DNA of 64,000 nt, taken from positions 1-64,000 of the forward strand of contig JADJDV010000002.1 of the NCBI GenBank assembly GCA_016702555.1, read 5' to 3'. The stretch is from Burkholderiales bacterium. GTDB taxonomy: Bacteria > Pseudomonadota > Gammaproteobacteria > Burkholderiales > Burkholderiaceae_C. How positions within the stretch are numbered: position 1 is the first letter of the stretch; each line of letters begins with the position of its first letter. Of this stretch, positions 18,371 through 27,162 are shown piece after piece. The notes below the pieces were generated by a model. It had not been told where the DNA came from, made no database searches, and saw only the letters and a program-made list of their open reading frames with translations. The position numbers were made by a program, and so were the translations under genes.

Positions 18371-20524
18371 ATGGCAGACAAGAAAATGATGGCCAACGCC
18401 ATCCGCGCCCTGGCCATGGACGCCGTCCAGCAAGCCAATTCCGGCCACCCCGGCGCGCCCATGGGGATGGCCGACATGGCGGTGGCGCTGTGGGGGCGCC
18501 ACCTGCGGCACAACCCGGCCAATCCGCACTGGGCCGACCGCGACCGCTTCATCCTCAGCAACGGCCACGCGTCGATGCTGATCTACGCGCTGCTGCACCT
18601 GACGGGCTACGACCTGCCGTTGCAGGAGCTGAAGGACTTCCGCCAGCTGCACAGCAAGACCGCCGGCCACCCGGAGGTGGGCATCACCCCCGGCGTCGAG
18701 ACCACCACCGGCCCGCTCGGCCAGGGCATTGCCAACGCGGTCGGCATGGCGCTGGCCGAAAAACTGCTGGCGGCCGAGTTCAACCGGCCCAAGCACCGGC
18801 TGGTCGATCACCACACCTACGCCTTCATCGGCGACGGCTGCCTGATGGAAGGCATCAGCCACGAGGCCTGCGCGCTGGCCGGCGCGTGGAAGCTGAACAA
18901 GCTGATCGCCCTGTACGACGACAACGGCATCAGCATCGACGGCAAGGTCGCGCCCTGGTTCGTCGACAACACGGCCGAGCGCTTCGAGGCCTACCAGTGG
19001 AACGTGATCGGCCCCATCGACGGCCACGACGCCGACGCCGTGGACCGCGCCATCGGCGAAGCCAGGCAAAGCGCCGAGCGCCCCACGCTGATCATCTGCC
19101 GTACCCACATCGGCAAGGGCTCGCCGAATCGGCAGGACACCGCCAAGGCGCACGGCGAGCCGCTGGGCGCGACTGAGATCGCCCTCACGCGCGAATCGCT
19201 GGGCTGGCCGCATGGGCCGTTCGAGATTCCGGCCGAGGTCTACGCCATGTGGGACGCCAAGGCCGCCGGCGCCCAGGCCGAGCAGCGCTGGGACGAGCGC
19301 TTTGCCGCCTACGCCAAAGCGTTTCCGCGCCTGGCCGCCGATTTCAAGCGCCGCATGGCGGGTGACCTGCCGAAGAACTTTGCGCAAGTCGCCGTTAATG
19401 CGGCGGTAGAAGCGCACAAAAAAGCCGAAACCGTCGCCAGCCGCAAGGCCAGCCAGATCGCGCTGGAAGCCTTCACCGCCGCGCTGCCCGAGCTGATCGG
19501 CGGCAGCGCCGACCTGACGGGCTCCAACCTGACCAACACCTCATTCACCACGCCGCTGCGCTTCCACGACAACGGCAGCGTGGTGCTGCCCGAAGCCAAG
19601 CCGGATCGCGCCGTGCAACTGGAGCGCGGCAGCAACGGCGTCGGCAAGGAAGACGAAGCCACCAACGCGGCCGCCGCGCCGCTGCCCGAGGTGGACACGA
19701 AGGCCGCCGCACCGGCGATCAGTGCGCGCTTCCACATCAACTACGGCGTGCGCGAATTCGGCATGGCCGCCGTCATGAACGGCATTGCGCTGCACGGCGG
19801 CTACATCCCCTATGGCGGCACCTTCCTCACCTTCAGCGACTACAGTCGCAACGCCCTCCGCATGGCGGCGCTGATGAAGCAGCGCGTGGTGCACGTGTTC
19901 ACGCACGACAGCATTGGCCTGGGCGAGGACGGCCCCACGCACCAGAGCGTGGAGCACGCCGCCAGCCTGCGCCTGATTCCGGGCCTGGACGTCTGGCGTC
20001 CCGCCGACACGGCCGAAACCGCCATCGCCTGGGCGGTGGCGCTGGAGAACAAGGATCGGCCGACCGCCCTGCTGCTGAGCCGCCAGAACCTGCCCTACGC
20101 CCCGAAGCGCGATCTGGGCGAGATCAGCCGCGGCGCCTATGTGCTGAGCGAGCCGGGCGACGTGGGCCTGAAGAAAAAGGCGCAGGCCGTCATCATCGCC
20201 ACCGGCTCCGAAGTGCAGCTGGCGCTCAAGGCGCAGGAGCTGCTGGCCGCCAAAAAGATGGCGGTGCGTGTGGTCTCGATGCCCAGCACCAGCGCCTTCG
20301 ACCGCCAGACGGTCCAATACAAGCAATCCGTGCTGCCAGCGGGCGTACCGCGCATCGCGGTCGAAATGGGCGTCACCGACGGCTGGTGGAAGTACGGCTG
20401 CGCGGCGGTGGTCGGCATCGACCGCTACGGCGAATCGGCGCCCGCGGCCAAGTTGTTCGAGTTCTTCGGCTTCACGCCCGGGAATGTGGCAGACACGGTG
20501 CGCAAGGTGCTGGCGCAGCGCTGA
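18371..20524 (+). CDS. tkt: Transketolase, with extra central segment
   Basis: A 717-residue thiamine-diphosphate enzyme of the pentose phosphate and Calvin-type carbon exchange reactions. Features are SGHPGAPMGMADMA, the ThDP-binding GDGCLMEGISHEA...LYDDNGISIDG, GSADLTGSNLTN, the active-site region YGVREFGMAAVMNG, and HDSIGLGEDGPTHQ. It is longer than the usual 660-680 residues because of about 50 residues (GSVVLPEAKPDRAVQLERGS and following, to about residue 452) between TTPLRF and FHINYGVREFGM. The insert is flanked by a 10-bp direct repeat (GCGCTTCCAC at 19558 and 19726), 168 bp apart and thus in frame. The gene is followed by gap, a common pairing in this group. Confidence 0.95.
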   Translation: MADKKMMANAIRALAMDAVQQANSGHPGAPMGMADMAVALWGRHLRHNPANPHWADRDRFILSNGHASMLIYALLHLTGYDLPLQELKDFRQLHSKTAGHPEVGITPGVETTTGPLGQGIANAVGMALAEKLLAAEFNRPKHRLVDHHTYAFIGDGCLMEGISHEACALAGAWKLNKLIALYDDNGISIDGKVAPWFVDNTAERFEAYQWNVIGPIDGHDADAVDRAIGEARQSAERPTLIICRTHIGKGSPNRQDTAKAHGEPLGATEIALTRESLGWPHGPFEIPAEVYAMWDAKAAGAQAEQRWDERFAAYAKAFPRLAADFKRRMAGDLPKNFAQVAVNAAVEAHKKAETVASRKASQIALEAFTAALPELIGGSADLTGSNLTNTSFTTPLRFHDNGSVVLPEAKPDRAVQLERGSNGVGKEDEATNAAAAPLPEVDTKAAAPAISARFHINYGVREFGMAAVMNGIALHGGYIPYGGTFLTFSDYSRNALRMAALMKQRVVHVFTHDSIGLGEDGPTHQSVEHAASLRLIPGLDVWRPADTAETAIAWAVALENKDRPTALLLSRQNLPYAPKRDLGEISRGAYVLSEPGDVGLKKKAQAVIIATGSEVQLALKAQELLAAKKMAVRVVSMPSTSAFDRQTVQYKQSVLPAGVPRIAVEMGVTDGWWKYGCAAVVGIDRYGESAPAAKLFEFFGFTPGNVADTVRKVLAQR

Positions 20525-20539
20525 TTGTTGAATGATTCT

Positions 20540-20567
20540 GGCCTTCAGCCGGCATCGGCTGGAGGCC
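20540..20567 (+). terminator. Hairpin between tkt and gap
   Basis: A 12-bp stem with one mismatch (GGCCTTCAGCCG and CGGCTGGAGGCC) around a GCAT loop follows the tkt stop by 16 bp. There is no U-run, so it may be an attenuator or RNA-stabilising hairpin rather than a full terminator. Confidence 0.45.
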
Positions 20568-20603
20568 GACAGCCATCGATAAACTGGAAAAAAGGAAACT
20601 GCA

Positions 20604-21605
20604 ATGACCATCAAGATCGGCATCAACGGCTTCGGCCGCATCGGGCGCATGGTGTTTCGCGCGGCGGTGCAGAACTATTCGGACATCGAGGTCGTCGGCA
20701 TCAACGACCTGCTGGAGCCCGACTACCTGGCCTACATGCTCAAGTACGACAGCGTGCACGGCCAGTTCAAGGGCGACATTGCCGTCGAGGGCAACACGCT
20801 GGTGGTCAATGGCAAGAAGATCCGCCTGACGGCCGAGAAGGACCCCGCCGCTCTGAAGTGGGGCGAGGTGGGCGCCGACATCGTGATCGAATCCACCGGC
20901 CTGTTCCTGACCAAGGAGACGGCGCAAAAGCACATCGACGCCGGCGCCAAGAAGGTCATCATGAGCGCGCCCAGCAAGGACGACACACCCATGTTCGTGC
21001 ACGGCGTCAACTGCGCCAAGTATGCGGGCGAGCCGATCATCAGCAATGCGTCATGCACCACCAACTGCCTGGCCCCGGTGGCCAAGGTGCTGCACGACAA
21101 GTGGGGCATCAAGCGCGGCCTGATGACCACCGTGCACGCGGCGACCGCCACGCAGAAGACCGTGGACGGCCCCAGCAACAAGGACTGGCGCGGCGGCCGC
21201 GGCATTCTGGAGAACATCATCCCCAGCTCCACCGGCGCCGCCAAGGCCGTGGGCAAGGTGCTGCCCGAGCTGAACGGCAAGCTCACCGGCATGTCGTTCC
21301 GCGTGCCGACCTCTGACGTGTCGGTGGTCGACCTGACGGTGGAACTGGAAAAGCCCGCCACCTACGCCGAGATCTGCGCCGAAATGAAGGCGCAGAGCGA
21401 GGGCAAGATGAAGGGCATCCTGGGCTACACCGAGGACAAGGTGGTGGCCACCGACTTCCGCGGCGATGCGCGCAGCTCGATCTTCGACGTCGATGCCGGC
21501 ATCGCGCTGGACAATCACTTCGTCAAGCTGGTGAGCTGGTACGACAACGAGTGGGGTTACTCCAACCGCTGCCTCGACATGGTGCGCGTGGTGAGCAAGA
21601 AATAG
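20604..21605 (+). CDS. gap: Glyceraldehyde-3-phosphate dehydrogenase, type I
   Basis: A 333-residue GAPDH that converts glyceraldehyde 3-phosphate to 1,3-bisphosphoglycerate. It has the Rossmann motif INGFGRIGRMVFRA, the active-site cysteine in SNASCTTNCLAPVAKVL, the His in MTTVHAATATQK, and the C-terminal SWYDNEWGYSNRCLDM. An AAGGAAA site lies 8 bp before the ATG. It follows tkt by 79 bp and is followed by two hairpins. Confidence 0.97.
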   Translation: MTIKIGINGFGRIGRMVFRAAVQNYSDIEVVGINDLLEPDYLAYMLKYDSVHGQFKGDIAVEGNTLVVNGKKIRLTAEKDPAALKWGEVGADIVIESTGLFLTKETAQKHIDAGAKKVIMSAPSKDDTPMFVHGVNCAKYAGEPIISNASCTTNCLAPVAKVLHDKWGIKRGLMTTVHAATATQKTVDGPSNKDWRGGRGILENIIPSSTGAAKAVGKVLPELNGKLTGMSFRVPTSDVSVVDLTVELEKPATYAEICAEMKAQSEGKMKGILGYTEDKVVATDFRGDARSSIFDVDAGIALDNHFVKLVSWYDNEWGYSNRCLDMVRVVSKK

Positions 21606-21631
21606 GTAAATCACGCTTTCGCTGATTTACC
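21605..21631 (+). terminator. Hairpin immediately after gap stop
   Basis: Perfect 9-bp arms GGTAAATCA (21605-21613) and TGATTTACC (21623-21631) around CGCTTTCGC, where CGC/GCG can extend the stem. The first arm base is the last base of the gap stop codon. There is no U-tract directly after it. Confidence 0.5.
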
Positions 21632-21638
21632 CGCCGAG

Positions 21639-21677
21639 CGGCTCATGCTAGAAACCCTGGCATGAGCCGTTTTCTTT
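21639..21677 (+). terminator. Intrinsic-terminator-like hairpin overlapping the subtilase start
   Basis: Perfect 10-bp arms CGGCTCATGC (21639-21648) and GCATGAGCCG (21660-21669) are followed by TTTTCTTT. This looks like a Rho-independent terminator for gap. The start codon of the following subtilase gene (21662) lies inside the right arm. Confidence 0.65.
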
Positions 21678-23500
21678 GCGCCGCCTCCGCCCTGCTGCTG
21701 TCCGCCACGCTGCTGGCCGGTGCGCAGGCCCAGACCGCCGACGCCGCGCCGGTGGCGCGCGGGTTGATCGTGCAGTTGAAAGCGGCGCCCGAGGGGCGCG
21801 AGTCGGCGCAGGCGCAGCGCGAGCGCCTCACCGGCATCGCCGCCGACGCGGGGCTGGCACCCTCCGAGGCGCCAATGGCGGTCGGCAGCAGCGCCCACCT
21901 GCTGCGCTTCGCGCGTCCGCTGTCGGGCGCCGAGCTGAGTGACGCCGAGCGCCGCGTACGCCTGAACCCGCAGGTGGCCAGCGTCGAGCCCGACGTGCGC
22001 CTGCGCCGCCTGGCGGAGCCGAACGATCCGTACTACGCCGACGGCCGCCAGTGGTATCTGCGCCGCCCCGCCGCCGGCGGCCTGGCTGCGCTCAACCTGC
22101 CACCGGCCTGGGACCACAGCACCGGCAGTGCGGCCCAGGTGGTCGCGGTGGTCGATTCCGGCATTGCCTACGGCCATCCCGACCTGCAGAACAAGCTGCT
22201 GCCCGGCTACGACCTGATCAGCGACCTCGATACGGCCAACGACGGCGATGGCCGCGACGCCGATGCCTGGGATCCGGGCGACTGGATCAGCGGCCCCGAG
22301 GCCAATTCCGCGCGCTACCCCAGCTGCCCCGCCGAGGACAGCACCTGGCACGGCACCTTCATCGCCGGCCAGATCGCCGCCGCCACCCACAACGGCCTGG
22401 GCGTCGCCGGCGTCAACTGGCGCGCGCGCATCCTGCCGGTGCGGGTATCGGGCAAATGCGGCGCCTGGCTGTCCGACGTGGCCGACGGCATCCGCTGGGC
22501 CGCCGGCCTGCCGGTGTCGGGCGTGCCGCTCAACCCGCATCCGGCCAGGGTCATCAACGTCAGCTTCGGTGGCGACTCGGCCTGCACGCCGGCCTATCAG
22601 TCGGCCATCGATGAGGCCGGCACGCGCGGCGCTCTGGTGGTGGTGGCGGCCGGCAACGAGAACGGCCCGCTGACCCGCCCGGCCGATTGCGCCGGCGTGC
22701 TGGCGGTGGGTGCGGTGCGCCACGACGGCGTCAAGACCTACTACTCCAACTACGGCGCCCACATCGGCATCATGGCGCCGGGTGGTCCCGGCGGCGCCGA
22801 CAGCGGGCCACAGCTTTATTCCACCTCCAACAGCGGCACGCGCGGGCCGGGCGCGCCCAGCTACGACAGCAAGCAGGGCACCAGCTTCGCTTCACCGCTG
22901 GCAGCGGGCGTGGCTTCGCTGATGTTGTCGGTCAACCCGGCGCTGACCCCGGCCGAGATCATCTCGCGCATCCAGGCCGGCGCGCGACCCTTCTCCAGCA
23001 ACCCCGTTTACCCCACCTGCCGGGTGGGCTGGCCGATCAATTCGCCCTGCAACTGCACGCAGAGCAGCTGCGGCCCCGGGCTGCTGGACGCCGAGGGCGC
23101 GCTGCAACTGGCCTTCAGCCCGGCGGTGGTGATCGCGCCGATCGGCGAGGTGGCGCCCGGCAGCGGCGTCGTGCTGGACGGACGCGCCAGCGCGACGGTG
23201 TCGGGCGCCCACATCGTGGCCTACCGGTGGAGCCTGCACTCGGGCAGCCCGGTCGAGATCGCCAACGCCAACGCGCCGGTGGCCACGGTGACGCTGCCCA
23301 ACGCACGCGGCAGCTGGGTGTTCCGGCTGCTGGTGACCGACTCCACCGGCCACTCCGCCGACAGCTACGTCGTCGCCAGCACCGGCGGCGATGGCGGCGG
23401 CGATCGCGATGAAGGCGGCGGCGCCACCGGCCTGCCCTGGGGCGTTGGCCTGTGGCTGCTCGCGCTTGGCGCCTGGAGCGTGCGCCGCTGGCGGCGCTGA
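21662..23500 (+). CDS. Secreted S8 subtilisin-like serine protease with GlyGly-CTERM-like tail
   Basis: A 612-residue secreted subtilase. A Sec signal peptide (MSRFLCAASALLLSATLLAGAQAQ) and an inhibitor-like propeptide precede the S8 domain. The catalytic triad is Asp165 (VAVVDSGIAYGHPDL), His230 (WHGTFIAGQIAA) and Ser408 (GTSFASPLAAGVASLM). A PKD-like beta domain follows (IGEVAPGSGVVLDGRAS). The C-terminus is a Gly/Asp-rich linker, then GGGATGLPWGVGLWLLALGAWSVRRWRR-type tail (quoted: LPWGVGLWLLALGAWS), a single hydrophobic helix ending in basic residues. That architecture fits GlyGly-CTERM, the rhombosortase sorting signal, and a rhombosortase-like gene lies 8 kb upstream. The start codon sits in a terminator-like hairpin. 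Confidence 0.9.
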   Translation: MSRFLCAASALLLSATLLAGAQAQTADAAPVARGLIVQLKAAPEGRESAQAQRERLTGIAADAGLAPSEAPMAVGSSAHLLRFARPLSGAELSDAERRVRLNPQVASVEPDVRLRRLAEPNDPYYADGRQWYLRRPAAGGLAALNLPPAWDHSTGSAAQVVAVVDSGIAYGHPDLQNKLLPGYDLISDLDTANDGDGRDADAWDPGDWISGPEANSARYPSCPAEDSTWHGTFIAGQIAAATHNGLGVAGVNWRARILPVRVSGKCGAWLSDVADGIRWAAGLPVSGVPLNPHPARVINVSFGGDSACTPAYQSAIDEAGTRGALVVVAAGNENGPLTRPADCAGVLAVGAVRHDGVKTYYSNYGAHIGIMAPGGPGGADSGPQLYSTSNSGTRGPGAPSYDSKQGTSFASPLAAGVASLMLSVNPALTPAEIISRIQAGARPFSSNPVYPTCRVGWPINSPCNCTQSSCGPGLLDAEGALQLAFSPAVVIAPIGEVAPGSGVVLDGRASATVSGAHIVAYRWSLHSGSPVEIANANAPVATVTLPNARGSWVFRLLVTDSTGHSADSYVVASTGGDGGGDRDEGGGATGLPWGVGLWLLALGAWSVRRWRR

Positions 23501-23597
23501 GGCCTTGCGCTGCCACCGGTATCCGGCGCCTTCCTACAGTGCGCAGCGACTCCGTGGCCCACACTGCGTGGCATCGTCGCTTCATCGCACAAGTGCC

Positions 23598-24608
23598 ATG
23601 CCGATTTCCCGCCGCCTCATGATTGCCAGCCTGGCTTCCAGCAGCTTGGCTGGCCTGCCGGTCTGGGCACGACAGAAAGCCCCGGCCGCCACCGCTGAAG
23701 CGCTCGATTTCGAAGCCTTCAATGGTGCCACCGACAGCCCCGTGCTGAAGCTGGGCAGCCGCGGCCCTGCCGTGGCACGCGCGCAGATCCTGCTGGATCG
23801 CAACTGGTTCTCGCCCGGCGAGATCGACGGCGCCTTCGGCCGCAACATGCAGCGCATGGTGAAGGCCTACCAGCGCTCCAACGCCCTGAAGGAAAGCGGC
23901 ACGCTGGACACCGCCACCTGGCAGTCGCTGCGCGACGCCAGCCCCGATCCGCTGCTGACCCGCTACACCATCACCGACAAGGACGCCGCCGGCCCGTTCG
24001 AGAAAACACCGCAGGACATGGCCGAGCGCGCCAAGCTGAAAGCCTTGCCGCATGAGTCGCTGGACGAGGCCATCGCCGAGCGCTTCCACGTCAACCCCGC
24101 GTACCTGAAGCAGCTCAACAGCGGCAAGGCGCTGGCCGCCGGTGCCGACATCGTGGTGCCCAACGTGCTGGACAGCAAGGCGCCCACGCGCGCCTCGCAA
24201 GCCATCGAGATCGACAAGGGCGAGCGCGTGCTGTTCGTGCTGGACCAGGACGGCAAGCCGGCCGCTGGCTTTCCGATCAGCATCGGCAACGAGCGCAACG
24301 ACCCGCTGCCGCTGGGCGAGATGGCGATCAAGAACGCGGTGGACCGGCCCAGCTTCACCTACAACCCGGCGATCCTGAAGACCGCGCCCAAGGATGCGCA
24401 GAAGGTCGAAATCGCGCCCGGCCCCAACAACCCCGTGGGCACCGTGTGGCTGGGCCTGACCAAGCCGCACTGGGGCATCCACGGCACGCCCGAGCCGGCC
24501 AAGGTGGGCCATTCCGAAACCAATGGCTGCATCCACCTGACCAACTGGGACGCCGAGCGCCTGGCCAGGATCGTCAAGGTGGGCGCCAAGGTCAACGTGC
24601 GGGCCTGA
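23598..24608 (+). CDS. L,D-transpeptidase (YkuD) with peptidoglycan-binding domain
   Basis: A 336-residue exported enzyme that likely forms 3-3 cross-links or attaches proteins to peptidoglycan. The N-terminus (ISRRLMIASLASSSLAGLPVWA) is a signal peptide. Residues of about 50-115 form a PG-binding-1 domain (LKLGSRGPAVARAQILLDRN, EIDGAFGRNMQRMVKAYQ). A linker with LNSGKALAAGADIVVPN resembles a LysM. The YkuD catalytic motif is HGTPEP...SETNGCIHLTNWD with nucleophile near Cys311. The start at 23598 gives the signal peptide; the frame runs open further upstream with no similarity. Confidence 0.92.
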   Translation: MPISRRLMIASLASSSLAGLPVWARQKAPAATAEALDFEAFNGATDSPVLKLGSRGPAVARAQILLDRNWFSPGEIDGAFGRNMQRMVKAYQRSNALKESGTLDTATWQSLRDASPDPLLTRYTITDKDAAGPFEKTPQDMAERAKLKALPHESLDEAIAERFHVNPAYLKQLNSGKALAAGADIVVPNVLDSKAPTRASQAIEIDKGERVLFVLDQDGKPAAGFPISIGNERNDPLPLGEMAIKNAVDRPSFTYNPAILKTAPKDAQKVEIAPGPNNPVGTVWLGLTKPHWGIHGTPEPAKVGHSETNGCIHLTNWDAERLARIVKVGAKVNVRA

Positions 24609-24664
24609 GGCCGGGCACACCGCCGAACGTGGCACCCGGCAAGCGCCGCCACCGGTTCGGGCTG

Positions 24665-25414
24665 ATGCAGGCGCTCGGCTGGTTCGCCGTGCTGGCGGCC
24701 TTGCTGCTGGGCGCGAGCCATGCGTGGCGCCACGCGGAGCAGCCGCTGCGGCGGCCGTCGGCCGAGCCGCGGGCACAGCAGCCGAAGCCGCAGCCGCTAC
24801 CGGCCGATGGGGGGACGGCATCGGCTTCACCAGCGCCGCGCGTGATCGCCGTGGCCAGCAGCGGCGCGGACCCGACGACCGAGCGCGCCAAGGCGGCTGC
24901 CGACGCCGCCGCCCAAGCCGCCCGCCAGGCGGCGCGCGCGGGCGACCCACTGCCGGGCGACACCGCGCGCCTCTCTGCACGGCAGCTGACGCTGCCGGTG
25001 CAAGGCGTGGCCGCCAGCCAGCTCAGCGACACCTACACCGACAGCCGCGCCGACGGCGCGCGCAGCCACGATGCCATCGATATCATGGCGCCCACCGGCA
25101 CGCCCGTATTGGCGGTAGAGAACGGCCGCATCGCCAAGCTGTTTTTCAGCGAAGGGGGCGGTGGCATCACGCTCTACCAGTTTGACCCGAGCGAGCAATA
25201 CGTCTACTACTACGCCCACCTCGACGGCTACGCCGACGACCTGAAAGAAGGCCAGATGCTGCGGCGCGGCCAGATGATCGGCCATGTCGGCTACAGCGGC
25301 AACGCCAGTCCTCAGGCGCCGCACCTGCATTTCGCCATCTTCAAGCTCGGGCCCAAGAAGGAATGGTGGAAGGGAGAGGCGCTGAACCCCTATCCGATCC
25401 TGCGCGCGCCTTGA
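24665..25414 (+). CDS. M23 family metallopeptidase (LytM domain)
   Basis: A 249-residue protein with one N-terminal membrane helix (ALGWFAVLAALLLGASHAW), an Ala/Pro-rich linker, and a C-terminal M23 domain. Zinc motifs are partly canonical: SHDAIDIMAPTGTPVLA contains the H-x3-D motif (the usual HxGxD written as HDAID), and HLHFAIF gives the HxH motif. It may be a cell-wall endopeptidase or a non-catalytic activator. An in-frame GTG at 24629 would add a basic stretch (APGKRRHRFGL) before the helix, which would favour the inside-positive rule and is a credible alternative start. The gene follows the L,D-transpeptidase closely in the same direction. Confidence 0.83.
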   Translation: MQALGWFAVLAALLLGASHAWRHAEQPLRRPSAEPRAQQPKPQPLPADGGTASASPAPRVIAVASSGADPTTERAKAAADAAAQAARQAARAGDPLPGDTARLSARQLTLPVQGVAASQLSDTYTDSRADGARSHDAIDIMAPTGTPVLAVENGRIAKLFFSEGGGGITLYQFDPSEQYVYYYAHLDGYADDLKEGQMLRRGQMIGHVGYSGNASPQAPHLHFAIFKLGPKKEWWKGEALNPYPILRAP

Positions 25415-25529
25415 ACCGTGGGCAAGAAGCCGCTTGCGCGCTTCACATCAAGATTTCAGATGTTTTTCTCTTGAAATCATTGCGTGACGTACGCAAACAA
25501 CTATCAAAACGATAGTTCTCGCCACCCGA

Positions 25530-26255
25530 TCACAAGCCCGACGCATTCAGCCGCGCCGCCGCGCAACCCGGCGCACCGCCGCAATCCGCGTCCAGCGCAT
25601 CGATGGGCTCGTCGGCAAACAGCACCTGCACCGGCTTGCCCGCGTGGGGCTTCCACTCGGTCTGCGTCATCAGCCACTTGGCGACAAACTCGGCCACCGT
25701 GGCGCGCGCGGCCTCGCGCTGGCGTGCCAGCACGGACGCGGTGGCGGCCTTGCGGGCCAGTGACGCGGTGATGGACTTTTCCAGCGCGGCCAGTTGCTCC
25801 GGCCCCGTGAACAGCGACCACAGCCCGCGCGATTCCTTCTCCAGGCGCGCGGTGTCGATGGCCACCGGCAGCGTCGGCTGCAGGCGCGGTGCGATCACGC
25901 GCACGCCGCCATCGGGCCGCACACGCACCGTCCATTCGGGTGCCAGCTCGACGTGGCTGCGGTAGTGCGCCGGCACGCGGATGCGCGAGAAGGTGCTGCC
26001 CACCGGCACGCCCAGCACGTCGTGGTCGCGCGAGACCTCGAAGGTCTCGGACTGCTGCAACTCGGCCACCTCCAGCCGGCCGCCCGGCGTGCGCAGCACC
26101 ACCGCTTCGCCCATGGCCAGCGGCGCGGCGGGCGGCGTCGGCGGCTGCGCGCGCCACAGCCAAACCGCCAGCAGCGCATTGACCAGCAGGCTCAGCATCA
26201 ACCAGCGACGCCAGCGGCGAGCGGGTGGAGTGGAGGGTGTGGCGTCAAGGGTCAT
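25530..26255 (-). CDS. Membrane-anchored protein of unknown function
   Basis: I do not recognise this 241-residue protein. It has a Pro/Arg-rich N-terminus, one transmembrane helix (about residues 17-36, WLMLSLLVNALLAVWLW), and a soluble domain with a beta-rich N-terminal half (LEVAELQQSETFEVSRDH, STFSRIRVPAHYRSHVELAP) and a helical C-terminal half (KSITASLARKAATASVLARQ). The C-terminal segment ADCGGAPGCAA contains two cysteines. The beta part mentions a pattern seen in proteins of the DUF4230 type (small conserved blocks ELA/TFEVSR and RVPAHYRS), but I cannot confirm it. The gene is convergent with the M23 gene; the 115 bp between them contain only small inverted repeats such as AACTATC/GATAGTT. 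Confidence 0.7.
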   Translation of the reverse strand: MTLDATPSTPPARRWRRWLMLSLLVNALLAVWLWRAQPPTPPAAPLAMGEAVVLRTPGGRLEVAELQQSETFEVSRDHDVLGVPVGSTFSRIRVPAHYRSHVELAPEWTVRVRPDGGVRVIAPRLQPTLPVAIDTARLEKESRGLWSLFTGPEQLAALEKSITASLARKAATASVLARQREAARATVAEFVAKWLMTQTEWKPHAGKPVQVLFADEPIDALDADCGGAPGCAAARLNASGL

Positions 26256-26384
26256 TTATGGCTCTAGCGCAGACGGAGCAAGCGCAGGCAGCTATCAAAT
26301 TCATATTATTTGGCATCTGCGTGATGCGGCCATGTCAGACATGGACTGGCGCGTGAACAAGAAGTGCCCCGTAAAACCCGAATA

Positions 26385-26467
26385 GCCAGACGCAGAGGAC
26401 GCAGAAAACACCAACAAGATACCTTCACCTTTTTGTTTTCTTTTGCGTCCTCTGCGTCCGGCTGTTG
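26385..26467. repeat. Dispersed GACGC-rich hairpin repeat
   Basis: Arms AGACGCAGAGGACGCAGAAAA and TTTTGCGTCCTCTGCGTCC (given here in part) lie either side of an AT-rich loop. It belongs to the same family as the repeats near 4159, 38311 and 39372. Confidence 0.75.
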
Positions 26468-26507
26468 GGATGTTGGGCTGTTCGCGCGCTCTTATGATCC
26501 CCTGCGC

Positions 26508-26954
26508 ATGGACCGCATCCACATCACCGACGTCGAGGCCGCGCTGAATCACTGGCGCGCGCGCTGCCCGCCCGGCGCCGACGCCGCGCTGGCGCCCGAG
26601 GTGGCGGCGCTGGCCGAGGTGTACGGGCAGTTGGTCTATTTCCGCCGCGATGAGGCCGACGCGCAGCATCTTCCGCCTGCGGCGCTCACCGCCTGGCTGG
26701 CCTGGTATGCCCACACGCCCGACGCGCCCTGCATCGCCATCTGCTCCACCGCCCAGGGCGATGCCGTCTGCAAGGGCTGCGGGCGCACCGAAGACGAAGT
26801 GCAGCACTGGCCCGCGATGAGCCCCTTCGCCAAGCGCGCGGTGTGGCGCCGCATCGCGCAGGAGGGCACGGCCTGGCGCTTCAACCGCTATGCCGAGCGC
26901 GCGCATGACGCATCGCCCGTGAGCGGCCGCGCCCACACAGGCCGCGCGGCCTGA
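26508..26954 (+). CDS. DUF3717-DUF1289 fusion protein
   Basis: A 148-residue protein joining two small domains. The first (about residues 1-72: ITDVEAALNHWRARCPPG, ALAEVYGQLVYFRRDE) matches DUF3717, common in Burkholderiales. The second (about 78-125: PDAPCIAICSTAQGDAVCKG, CGRTEDEVQHW) matches DUF1289, a short domain with four conserved cysteines likely to bind metal. No function is established. Start ATG at 26508 chosen because it begins the DUF3717 match; the upstream open frame runs through repeat DNA. Confidence 0.85.
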   Translation: MDRIHITDVEAALNHWRARCPPGADAALAPEVAALAEVYGQLVYFRRDEADAQHLPPAALTAWLAWYAHTPDAPCIAICSTAQGDAVCKGCGRTEDEVQHWPAMSPFAKRAVWRRIAQEGTAWRFNRYAERAHDASPVSGRAHTGRAA

Positions 26955-26997
26955 ATGCCGCACCGCGCTTGCCAGCCCCGCTCGGCCGTGTTCTAAT

Positions 26998-27135
26998 CGC
27001 CGGCTGTCCGAAGGGGAGTAGCTCCCTTGCCGCGCTCACGGTCTTTCCTGACTTGGCGCGGCGTCGGCGGGTCGTCAATACGAAGCAGCGGTTTTTTGAA
27101 GTCCGCGCCGCTTCCGGCCCGCCGGACGGCTGGCG
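26998..27135 (+). promoter_or_regulatory. yybP-ykoY-type (Mn2+) riboswitch
   Basis: The hallmark loop AAGGGGAGTAGCTCCC is at 27011-27026 and the partner loop GGGTCGTCAATACG at about 27069-27082. The closing P1 helix is formed by 26998-27010 and 27123-27135, 13 bp including two G-U pairs. These are the features of the yybP-ykoY class, which senses manganese and usually controls TerC-like, MntP or P-type metal transport genes. It lies about 200 bp upstream of a TerC-family gene, as expected. Confidence 0.9.
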
Positions 27136-27162
27136 TGATCCGCAGCGACACGCCCGGCCGTC

